A stretch of 6,793 nt of DNA from Spirochaetaceae bacterium (GTDB taxonomy: Bacteria > Spirochaetota > Spirochaetia > Sphaerochaetales > Sphaerochaetaceae): NCBI GenBank assembly GCA_016649775.1, contig JAENWY010000128.1, forward strand, positions 1-6,793, written 5' to 3'. The position numbers and the translations under genes were made by a program. The notes beneath the pieces were generated by a model, which worked only from the letters and a program-made list of their open reading frames with translations, did not search any database and had not been told where the DNA came from. Shown in pieces: positions 1-6,128 of the stretch; position 1 is the first letter of the stretch; the number at the start of each line of letters is the position of its first letter.

Positions 1-95
1 AAGTTGTTGATGATAAATTACTCAACAAAGACATCGATAATATTGTTTATAGGGAACTAAGAAAGAGAAAAAAAGCTGCTGGTTTAATAGATTAA
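1..95 (+). CDS. C-terminal end of an unrecognised protein (5' end outside window)
   Basis: Only the last 30 codons are visible, in the frame that starts at base 3 and stops with TAA at 93-95. The tail is very charged: an acidic stretch (VVDDKLLNKDID) is followed by a basic helix-like stretch (ELRKRKKAAG) ending in LID. I do not recognise the family, and 30 residues are too few to assign a function. The other two plus-strand frames hit stops early (TGA at 8-10 and TAA at 58-60), which favours this frame. A gene end here would also fit the following pseudogene, which begins about 60 bases downstream on the same strand. No clear terminator separates the two. It could also be a chance open frame, so confidence is modest. 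Confidence 0.4.
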   Translation, partial: VVDDKLLNKDIDNIVYRELRKRKKAAGLID

Positions 96-155
96 ATTGC
101 TTCTAAAATTTTCTATGTACAAAATCAGAGAAATTCAGGATCTACAGTAGCGTAA

Positions 156-891
156 AAAATTATAAAAAATTATTTTTTATTAATGGTAATCGTAATTGCA
201 ACTACCCCATTATTTTCACAAGGAATCAGGGAAGATTATCATAACCCTAAAACTATCACTTTATTAGCAACTAAAGATTTCCCTGCAGAGATTGTTGGTT
301 ATTACTATGAAAATGACAAGACAAGTAAGAACACGGGCTTATCAAAAGTTAATACGTATGTTGAAAAAGTTAGAAAAGAAAATTCAGGGGATGTTGTTTT
401 AGTTGATAATGGAAATTAACTTCAAGGAAATATTTTAACCGATGATATCTACAATAAGCAAGATAGCCCACTTCCTTATATTCAAGCAATGAATTACATG
501 GGATATGATTCAATGATAGTGGGCAATCATGAGTTTAACTTTTATATCTCAATAATTAATAAGTCAAAAATTCACACTAATTTCGCTTTACTTTACAGGT
601 TATTAGAGGATTAAATACTTTTAAGGATGGAAATTTAAACATTTCATTCAATGAAGAATTTTCAGAATATATCTATTTGATATGTTTAGTGGATTAAATT
701 ATGAAGTAAATATTTCAATAAGAGATATGATTGTTGCTTATTTACAAGAAAATGGAACCATTACACCAGAGGTAGATAACAACTAGAAACTTACAAGATA
801 CAGTTGTGATACAAAACTAAGAGCTAAAGCCTTTGAGATGGTATATAAAGACAAATTAGAAGTTCCATACGTAAGATTATTCATGCGGTAA
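156..891 (+). pseudogene. Decayed 5'-nucleotidase / 2',3'-cyclic-nucleotide phosphodiesterase (UshA/CpdB type)
   Basis: Intact members are exported metallophosphatases of about 500-600 residues that strip phosphate from nucleotides outside the membrane. Visible remains, in order: a signal-peptide-like stretch (KIIKNYFLL then VIVIATTPLFSQ, 156-221) that has lost its start codon, with TAA at 153-155 directly before it; ITLLATKDFPAE, where the family has a TNDFHG metal-binding motif; VLVDNGN followed by TAA (417-419), where the family has DNGD; then, still in that frame, LQGNILTDD and an intact GNHEFNF (to 542). Soon after, homology jumps to the C-terminal nucleotidase domain (NTFKDGNLNISFNEEF in frame 2 from 614, then FDMFSGLNYEVNIS in frame 1 from 676). 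A second gap joins NIS directly to RDMIVAYLQENGTITPEV, and a TAG (784-786) stands where the family has Trp in VDNNWKL. The frame ends with TAA at 889-891. Stops, a frameshift, lost ligands and two large internal deletions make it non-functional. The family call rests on remembered motif patterns. Confidence 0.85.
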
Positions 892-942
892 GCCTCTTTT
901 ATTTTTATTTAATTGAGTAAAATAATACATGAGTCTTACCGC
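885..942. repeat. Imperfect 12-bp inverted repeat, possible hairpin or element end
   Basis: The arm GCGGTAAGCCTC (885-896) is mirrored by GAGTCTTACCGC (931-942), with 11 of 12 positions complementary and one C/T mismatch. The 34-base interior can add a 7-bp AT stem (TTATTTT at 899-905 with AAAATAA at 919-925), giving an interrupted long hairpin. The left arm contains the stop codon (889-891) that ends the nucleotidase remnant, so the structure lies exactly at the boundary between pseudogene and spacer. The arms are much richer in GC than their surroundings, which makes chance pairing less likely. No U-run follows the right arm (it continues TTTGTATAT), so it is a poor intrinsic terminator. 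It could be an old terminator, a small transposon-like repeat, or a deletion scar. Confidence 0.55.
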
Positions 943-1202
943 TTTGTATATAAAAAGATCTATTTTACCATTCAATCGTTACTGTATATAATTAACTATT
1001 CCCCCCTGTAAATTTTAGAGCCATATTTTTGATGTTTTTTTTAAATATTTTTTAAATATTCATGCATTAAAAATTCAAAAAAATGCTAAAACATAAAGGT
1101 TATCATCAAATATAATCAATTTAGTTTCTTCTATAACAACCAATTAAAATTATTGTTTTCTATTAAAACATATTATTTATAAATTATTTTAATATTTATA
1201 TA
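943..1202. other. AT-rich spacer with no gene
   Basis: The gap between the inverted repeat and the promoter of the next operon holds no open frame I can match to anything in either direction. It is dominated by A/T runs. A tandem TTTAAATATT-like repeat lies near 1040-1070, and a perfect 10-bp palindrome ATTTATAAAT lies at 1175-1184. The only GC-containing island is a run of six C near 1003-1008. A TATAAT string at 1111-1116 lacks a usable -35 box. The AT-rich stretch just upstream of 1203 could act as an UP-element for the promoter, but this is inference. Confidence 0.5.
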
Positions 1203-1231
1203 TATTCAATTTTTTTTATTTTTGCTATAAT
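1203..1231 (+). promoter_or_regulatory. Probable sigma-A type promoter for the dehydrogenase-citrate synthase unit
   Basis: A perfect -10 hexamer TATAAT (1226-1231) is preceded by TG one base away, giving the extended -10 form TGCTATAAT. A weak -35 candidate TATTCA (1203-1208, three of six consensus positions) is spaced 17 bases away. The extended -10 compensates for the poor -35. Transcription would start near 1238, leaving a leader of roughly 20 bases before the ATG at 1259. The leader has only a weak ribosome binding site, GGGG at 1249-1252, six bases before the start codon. No operator-like palindrome is evident apart from the six-base GAGCTC at 1243-1248. Confidence 0.7.
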
Positions 1232-1258
1232 AATAAAAAATAGAGCTCGGGGTATTTT

Positions 1259-2152
1259 ATGAATGATGTAAAAATTGGTTGGATTGGAACAGGCGTAATG
1301 GGAGAGGCAATGTGCTCTCGTTTAATTGATGCTGGTTATAAATGTTGCGTAAGCAATAGAACAAAATCTAAGGCAGATTCTTTGGTAGCAAAAGGTGCCA
1401 CTTTTTATAAAACACCTTTTAGAGTTGCAAAAGAATGTGACATTGTTTTTACAATGGTAGGATTTCCTAAAGATGTAGAACAAGTATATTTTTCAGATAC
1501 AGGTTTATTAGAAGGTAGTAAACCAGGTCAAATTTTCTGTGATATGACTACTACTAAACCTTCAATTGCTACAAGAATTTATAGTTCTAGTAAGACATAT
1601 GAAGTAGAATTTGTTGATGCCCCTGTTTCCGGTGGTGATATTGGTGCAAAAAATGGAAAATTATCAATAATGGCTGGTGGAGATAAAGCTATTTACGACA
1701 AGCTAAAACCTTTATTTGATATCATGGGAAATCCCATTTATGAAGGCTACAGTGGTTCTGGACAACATACAAAAATGGCAAACCAAATTGCAATTGCTGG
1801 TATTATGGGTGGAGTTTGTGAATCATTATTATATGCTACAAAAATGGGACTAAATTTATCAGTTATGCTCGAAACTATTCGCGGAGGAGCTGCCGCGTGT
1901 TGGAGTTTAGATAATCTTGCTCCAAGAATAATAAAGGAAGATTTTGAACCAGGCTTTTATGTTGACCACTTTGTTAAAGATATGAAAATAGCTTTAGAAG
2001 AAGCTGAAAAAGTAAACCTAAATCTTCCTACTTTAAAATTAGTTGAATCTTTATACGAAGAAGCACAAAAGCAAGGATATGGGAAAAATGGAACACAAGC
2101 ACTATTTCTAGCACTTGTAAATATGAACAATATAAAAATATACGAGGAGTAA
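1259..2152 (+). CDS. Beta-hydroxyacid dehydrogenase, 3-hydroxyisobutyrate dehydrogenase family
   Basis: A cytoplasmic NAD(P)-dependent oxidoreductase of the family that includes 3-hydroxyisobutyrate dehydrogenase, tartronate semialdehyde reductase and glyoxylate/succinic semialdehyde reductase. At 297 residues it is full length. The Rossmann domain starts at once with GTGVMG (the GxGxxG glycines are 10, 12 and 15). The NRT at 33-35, after the second strand, is the pattern seen in NADPH-preferring members, so NADP(H) is my inference. The substrate-binding signature DAPVSGG is at 120-126. The catalytic lysine is K172 in HTKMANQ, and the conserved KD pair of the C-terminal helical domain is K240/D241. 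The family's usual S in the DMST loop reads T here (DMTTTKP). The true substrate cannot be told from these motifs. It is the first gene of a two-gene unit, and its last two Glu codons (GAGGAG) form the ribosome binding site of the citrate synthase gene seven bases on. Start: first Met after the promoter, with a weak GGGG site. Confidence 0.9.
   Translation: MNDVKIGWIGTGVMGEAMCSRLIDAGYKCCVSNRTKSKADSLVAKGATFYKTPFRVAKECDIVFTMVGFPKDVEQVYFSDTGLLEGSKPGQIFCDMTTTKPSIATRIYSSSKTYEVEFVDAPVSGGDIGAKNGKLSIMAGGDKAIYDKLKPLFDIMGNPIYEGYSGSGQHTKMANQIAIAGIMGGVCESLLYATKMGLNLSVMLETIRGGAAACWSLDNLAPRIIKEDFEPGFYVDHFVKDMKIALEEAEKVNLNLPTLKLVESLYEEAQKQGYGKNGTQALFLALVNMNNIKIYEE
2144..2149 (+). promoter_or_regulatory. Ribosome binding site of citrate synthase inside the upstream gene
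   Basis: GAGGAG, formed by the last two Glu codons of the dehydrogenase gene, lies 10 bases before the ATG at 2160. It supports this start codon and indicates that the two genes are read from one transcript, probably with coupled translation. Confidence 0.8.
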
Positions 2153-2159
2153 ATATTAT

Positions 2160-3458
2160 ATGAAAATAGACAAAAATGGAGCCACTCTTAAAGTTGGTGA
2201 TTTTGAATTTAAAATGGATGTTATTACAGATAATGTTGGTATAAAGGCCATTGATATTTCTAAATTAAGAAATGAAACACATATACTAACTTATGATCCA
2301 GGATTTGCTAATACAGGTTCTTGTCAATCCTCAATCTGCTTTGTAGATGGGGAAGAAGGCATCTTAAGATATCGTGGATATAACATTGAGGACCTTGTTG
2401 AGAACTGTGACTTTGTTGAAGTTGCTTATCTTCTAATAAAGGGTCAACTTCCAAATAAAACTCAGAGATTAGAATATCAAACATTATTAAATAAACATTC
2501 AATGCTTCATACAGATATGGAGATGTTCTTTAGATCATATCCTCAACATTCTCATCCAATGGCTATTTTATCTTCAATGGTTGCATCCCTTTCGGCCTTC
2601 TATCCAGAATTAGAAGAAATGGATCCTGAAGAAAACCTTGATTTAACAGTCACTAGATTACTTAGTAAAATGAGAACAATAGCGGCTTTTACATATAGAC
2701 AATCTATTGGTAATGATAGTGTTAATCCATCATATAAATATAGCTATTGTGAAAACTTTTTACACATGCTATTCGACTCTCCTGTAAATGATTATCAACC
2801 AACTCAAGCTGAAATTAAAGCTCTAAACCAATTGTTGATATTACATGCTGATCATGAACAAAACTGTTCAACTAGTGCTGTTAGACTTGTGGGTTCAGCA
2901 GAAGCTAATCTATATGCTTCAGTATCTGCAGGTTGTTGTGCACTTTGGGGTGCAAAACATGGTGGAGCCAATCAAGCTGTTCTTGAAATGTTAACCAAAA
3001 TACAACAAGAAGGATGGACTATAGACGAAGTAATTAAAAAAGCTAAAGATAAAGATGATGAATTTAGATTATCTGGATTTGGTCATAGGGTTTATAAAAC
3101 ATACGATCCTCGTGCAAAAATTGCAAAAAAATTATGTGATGAAGTGCTTGGCGAAAAATCAAAAAATGATCCTCTATTAATTATTGCAGAAAAATTAGAA
3201 GAAAAAGCTTTAAATGATGAATACTTTATTTCACGTCATCTATATCCAAATGTAGACTTCTATACAGGTATCACCTTCCATGCACTAGGAATTCCTTCAT
3301 CAATGTTTACTGTATTGTTTGCAATGGGACGTCTTCCTGGTTGGATAGCACATTACCTAGAATGGAGACATGATCCATATTTAAAAATTGGTCGTCCACG
3401 TCAAGTTTATACAGGACTTACACAAAGAAATGTATTACCAATAGACAAACGCGAATAG
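2160..3458 (+). CDS. gltA: Citrate synthase, long E. coli (type II) form
   Basis: Condenses acetyl-CoA with oxaloacetate to citrate in the cytoplasm. The 432-residue product aligns by eye with E. coli GltA (427 residues) over its whole length, including the N-terminal beta domain absent from the shorter (about 370-residue) Bacillus-type enzymes. Shared landmarks are the TYDPGFANT region, EGILRYRGY, SHPMAIL, RLLSKMRTIAA and HADHEQNCSTS. The catalytic residues are H267 in AKHGGAN, H309 in FGHRVYK and D366 in NVDFYTG, matching H264, H305 and D362 of E. coli. RPRQVYTG lies near the C-terminus. A 2-methylcitrate synthase role is possible but less likely given the full GltA architecture. It is the second gene of a unit with the hydroxyacid dehydrogenase and is followed at once by a strong terminator. 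No aconitase or isocitrate dehydrogenase is in view, so its pathway (glutamate synthesis, citrate export or a partial TCA route) is open. Confidence 0.96.
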   Translation: MKIDKNGATLKVGDFEFKMDVITDNVGIKAIDISKLRNETHILTYDPGFANTGSCQSSICFVDGEEGILRYRGYNIEDLVENCDFVEVAYLLIKGQLPNKTQRLEYQTLLNKHSMLHTDMEMFFRSYPQHSHPMAILSSMVASLSAFYPELEEMDPEENLDLTVTRLLSKMRTIAAFTYRQSIGNDSVNPSYKYSYCENFLHMLFDSPVNDYQPTQAEIKALNQLLILHADHEQNCSTSAVRLVGSAEANLYASVSAGCCALWGAKHGGANQAVLEMLTKIQQEGWTIDEVIKKAKDKDDEFRLSGFGHRVYKTYDPRAKIAKKLCDEVLGEKSKNDPLLIIAEKLEEKALNDEYFISRHLYPNVDFYTGITFHALGIPSSMFTVLFAMGRLPGWIAHYLEWRHDPYLKIGRPRQVYTGLTQRNVLPIDKRE

Positions 3459-3462
3459 TTGT

Positions 3463-3499
3463 AAAAAAAAACTAATTCTCAAAAAGGGTTAGTTTTTTT
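3463..3499. terminator. Intrinsic terminator, potentially bidirectional
   Basis: Bases 3465-3478 can pair with 3486-3499 around a seven-base loop. The pairing is seven A-T pairs, then CTAA with TTAG, two G-U pairs and a closing C-G. The plus transcript ends in seven U, suited to stopping the citrate synthase message just after its stop codon at 3456-3458. Read on the minus strand, the A-run gives nine U after a hairpin in which the two G-U pairs become A/C mismatches. It could therefore also terminate the convergent LacI operon, with somewhat lower stem stability. Confidence 0.85.
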
Positions 3500-3509
3500 A
3501 TCAAAAAAT

Positions 3510-4538
3510 TTAAGAACTTTCTCTAATTATTAATTTTGTACTTAAACCAATATGAAGATCTTCTTTCAATAGTTCTTCATTACTAAACATTCTAGACAGA
3601 ATATTGGTAGCAGAAAAACCTATTCCTTCTCTATCAATATCAAGAGAAGATAACTTAGGATTTGTATAATTAGTACTTTTAGAATTATTAACACCTATTA
3701 CAGAACAATCATAGGGTATCTTGAAATTTCGATTAATTAATGCATACATAGCTTGAACAGCAACATAATCAGTTCTTCCAAAAACACCATCAATTGCAAA
3801 TCCCGAATCTAATAAAGCATTTATCTTATTTATTAAATTTTCTTCATTTTCACAATCAGTTATTAATCTAAAACTTCTATCATTGTATTTATTATTAGCT
3901 TTTAATTCATCTACAAATCCGCTATATCTAAAGTCATCACAATAATTTGCTTTTCTTCCAGCTTCTATAAAAGAATCTACATATATAATATGCTCTCTTT
4001 TTTTATTTAATAATTCTTGACAACAAGTAATAGCACCATTATAAAGGCCGGAATTAATTAAAGCAAAAGTCCCTTCTAAAGACGAATAATTTTTCATCTC
4101 AAATAATACAACTGGGATATTCGTATTAATAACTTTTTGAAGATATTCAACTTTAAAAGTACTAGAACCTATAATTACTCCATCAAAGTAACTTTGAAAT
4201 ATTTGGCTAATAAAATCATCATCATTTCTAGATTCACATAAACAAATGAAATAATCATGTTCAATAGCCCAAGCATTCATTTGCTTATTAATTCTACCAA
4301 AGTGATCACTCAGAAGATCATCAACAATAAACAAAATCAAATGACTATGCTTTCCTTTCAAGGCTCTAGCAATAACATTTGGTCTATACCCTAATTCATT
4401 CATTGCTTCATGAACTCTTCTTTTTTTATCAGCATCAACATATCGATTATCATTGACTACATAGGAGACAATAGTAGGAGAGACACCTGCCATCTTTGCT
4501 ACATCTGCTCTACTAACTCTTCTAATTTTTTCCACCAT
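3510..4538 (-). CDS. LacI-family transcriptional repressor
   Basis: A 342-residue sugar-responsive DNA-binding repressor of normal family length. The N-terminal helix-turn-helix is at residues 9-30 (SRADVAKMAGVSPTIVSYVV), with the usual VN after it. YRPN is at 51-54, and the ARALKGK hinge helix is at 57-63. The rest is a periplasmic-binding-protein-like effector domain, with typical stretches such as FDGVIIGSS, IDGVFGRTDYVAVQAM and CSVIGVNNSK, ending in LIIRESS. Residues in the hinge fit minor-groove binding in the LacI manner. The ATG is four bases after the sulfatase stop codon. A GGAG 12 bases before it, inside the sulfatase end, is a slightly distant ribosome binding site, so translational coupling is likely. 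A GTG follows directly as the second codon. As the last gene of a transporter-sulfatase operon it probably represses that operon, with the imported sugar or its desulfated product as inducer. The operator would lie outside the window. Confidence 0.95.
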   Translation of the reverse strand: MVEKIRRVSRADVAKMAGVSPTIVSYVVNDNRYVDADKKRRVHEAMNELGYRPNVIARALKGKHSHLILFIVDDLLSDHFGRINKQMNAWAIEHDYFICLCESRNDDDFISQIFQSYFDGVIIGSSTFKVEYLQKVINTNIPVVLFEMKNYSSLEGTFALINSGLYNGAITCCQELLNKKREHIIYVDSFIEAGRKANYCDDFRYSGFVDELKANNKYNDRSFRLITDCENEENLINKINALLDSGFAIDGVFGRTDYVAVQAMYALINRNFKIPYDCSVIGVNNSKSTNYTNPKLSSLDIDREGIGFSATNILSRMFSNEELLKEDLHIGLSTKLIIRESS

Positions 4539-4542
4539 TTAT

Positions 4543-6081
4543 TTATATAACTCCAGCAGCTTTTATTGATTTAAACTTAAATCTAACATTATCCGTAATT
4601 TCTTGAGCACTGTCATAATCTAATTGCTTAATTTCTCCAACATCGCAAGGACGTTGACGAGTATATCCATCACATTCCCATTCAGGTTCAACTTCACCTT
4701 TGTTCCAAGGTCTGCATTTCCACTGATAACCTCTATAAGGGTCTCTGCTATCATTCATCCAATTCAAAATACTTTGATGAAGAATTCCACGCTTTTCCTT
4801 ATAGGTTGGGTCATTAATTAAATTTACCATTTCATATGGATCTTTTTTAGTATCATACAACTCGTCCGTTTCATCAAGTAAGTGAATTGCTAATTTACTA
4901 TTATCACTAATTGCTGCTCTCATAAATTGTATTCCACCAAATCCATCATGATCTATTTCATATCTATGGAATTCACTAAATACTTGTTCATGAAGAACAG
5001 TTTTTTTGGGCTCTTCTATTATAGCTCTCATACTTACACCGGCTAATACTGGTGGTTGATGAATACCAAAATAATCTAAGAAAGTTGGAACTAAATCAAT
5101 ATGAGTTGTAACATGGTCATAAACTTCACCTTTAGGAGAATTAAGAAAGGCACCACCTTTAATAATCATTGGTATATGAGATATTTCCTCATATACAGAA
5201 GCACCTTTTAAGTTTAGAGAATGTGCTCCTAAAGCCTCTCCATGATCACTAGTAAAGACAACCATTGCATCAGGAAGCTGTTTTTTCACTTCATCTAAAA
5301 CTCGTCCTATCTCATAATCTGCAAAACTATTACAGCCAAAGAATAACTGAGGCATAATATGAAGATTCTCCTTGTCTTCTTTTAAACGCTCACCTGCCCA
5401 TAACTTTTGATAAAAAGGTTTGCCCTCTAAGGTATCATAATAATTGGGTGTCTTTTTATATTCATAACCTTTGTACATAGAAGCATAAGGCTCAGGACAA
5501 AGATATGGTTGATGAGGTTCATCATAGGAAACACATAAGAATAAATCATCCTCGTTGTGTTTATTAATATAATCTATTGCTCTATTAGAAACTCTGTGCG
5601 CAAAAGTAAAATCTTCACTAACACCACCCTTTTCTAAAGATGTTGCTTCTTTTCGACTTTTTAACTTTTCCTCATCAGTTAATTCATCAACATAACATCT
5701 CATATCATACCAATAATCTTCATCATAGCCTTCTGGACAAATGCCATTACCAAAGTAATCACCACCATCTAGATGCCACTTTCCAATATAAGCTGATTTA
5801 ATACCATTAGGTTTTAGATATTCCCCTATTGTTTTAACACCTGCCGTTAATGAAACTGTATTAGTAATACCACCATTGCTATGGGGATATAGACCTGTAA
5901 AAATAGCACTACGAGCTGGACCACATACAGGCTGAGTAGAATAAGCTTTATTATAGCGAACGCCCTCTGATGCTAGCTTATCTATATTAGGTGTACTCAT
6001 GATAGGATATCCATAACATCCTATCATGTCCCATCTAGTGGTATCTGTCATAATAAATACAATCTGTCTTTTCTTTTCCAT
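4543..6081 (-). CDS. Cytoplasmic formylglycine-dependent sulfatase (S1 / alkaline-phosphatase superfamily)
   Basis: Hydrolyses a sulfate ester, most likely on an imported sugar. The 512-residue protein has the full sulfatase core. MTDTTRWD, with metal ligand D13, is at the N-terminus. The signature CGPARSA has the cysteine C53 that must be oxidised to formylglycine. GKWHL contributes K101 and H103, DEPHQPY has H190, and SDHGEALGAH has D279 and H280 as metal ligands with K292 following. The C-terminal subdomain carries the family's DELYDTKKDPYEMVNL stretch, then a Trp/Cys-containing tail (WKCRPWNKG, EWECDGYTR). There is no signal peptide or membrane segment, so it acts in the cytoplasm, consistent with the ABC permease gene 47 bases upstream. 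The CxPxR form can be matured by anaerobic radical-SAM maturases, and none is encoded here. The exact substrate (sulfated glycosaminoglycan unit, mucin sugar or algal sugar) cannot be read from sequence. Phosphonate monoester hydrolase relatives share this fold and are the main alternative. The start is supported by GGAG 10 bases upstream. Confidence 0.94.
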   Translation of the reverse strand: MEKKRQIVFIMTDTTRWDMIGCYGYPIMSTPNIDKLASEGVRYNKAYSTQPVCGPARSAIFTGLYPHSNGGITNTVSLTAGVKTIGEYLKPNGIKSAYIGKWHLDGGDYFGNGICPEGYDEDYWYDMRCYVDELTDEEKLKSRKEATSLEKGGVSEDFTFAHRVSNRAIDYINKHNEDDLFLCVSYDEPHQPYLCPEPYASMYKGYEYKKTPNYYDTLEGKPFYQKLWAGERLKEDKENLHIMPQLFFGCNSFADYEIGRVLDEVKKQLPDAMVVFTSDHGEALGAHSLNLKGASVYEEISHIPMIIKGGAFLNSPKGEVYDHVTTHIDLVPTFLDYFGIHQPPVLAGVSMRAIIEEPKKTVLHEQVFSEFHRYEIDHDGFGGIQFMRAAISDNSKLAIHLLDETDELYDTKKDPYEMVNLINDPTYKEKRGILHQSILNWMNDSRDPYRGYQWKCRPWNKGEVEPEWECDGYTRQRPCDVGEIKQLDYDSAQEITDNVRFKFKSIKAAGVI

Positions 6082-6091
6082 AAATTCTTAT

Positions 6092-6095
6092 CTCC
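6092..6095 (-). promoter_or_regulatory. Ribosome binding site of the sulfatase gene
   Basis: GGAG on the minus strand, 10 bases before the ATG at 6081, fixes the sulfatase start. The remaining short gap up to the permease stop (6096-6128) is nearly pure A/T. It shows no promoter with both boxes, which supports one transcript for permease, sulfatase and regulator. Confidence 0.75.
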
Positions 6096-6128
6096 AATTT
6101 TATTAATACATATTAAATAAATTATTAA

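Noticed and set aside
162..180. Perfect 9-bp inverted repeat made only of A and T (ATAAAAAAT / ATTTTTTAT)
   Set aside because: Pure A/T pairing in such an AT-rich region is expected by chance, and it overlaps the signal-peptide remnant. It is not convincing as a terminator for the gene ending at 95.
183..419. A short intact 78-residue protein
   Set aside because: Homology to the nucleotidase family continues in the same frame straight through the stop at 417-419 (LQGNILTDD, GNHEFNF) and also upstream of the Met. It is a piece of the pseudogene.
784..786. TAG in place of a conserved Trp as a recoded or read-through codon
   Set aside because: TGG to TAG is a single substitution, and the same gene has other stops, frameshifts and deletions. 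Intact neighbours use TGG for Trp, so decay is the simpler explanation.
943..1202. Riboswitch, tRNA, small RNA or CRISPR repeats in the long spacer
   Set aside because: No spaced direct repeats, cloverleaf or conserved aptamer-like GC stems were seen. The region is mostly low-complexity A/T, and the promoter lies downstream of it.
2308..2502. Minus-strand open frame of 64 codons
   Set aside because: Lies wholly antisense within citrate synthase, has no ribosome binding site of note and no recognisable motif.
4624..4821. Plus-strand open frame of 65 codons
   Set aside because: Antisense to the conserved C-terminal part of the sulfatase, with no independent coding evidence.
1259..6081. A sulfoquinovose-type pathway combining the dehydrogenase (YihU-like) with the sulfatase
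   Set aside because: The dehydrogenase has the canonical DAPVSGG signature, unlike the altered DVPVGRT of YihU as I recall it. It is in a separate convergent unit with citrate synthase, and a sulfate-ester sulfatase does not act on the C-S bond of sulfoquinovose.
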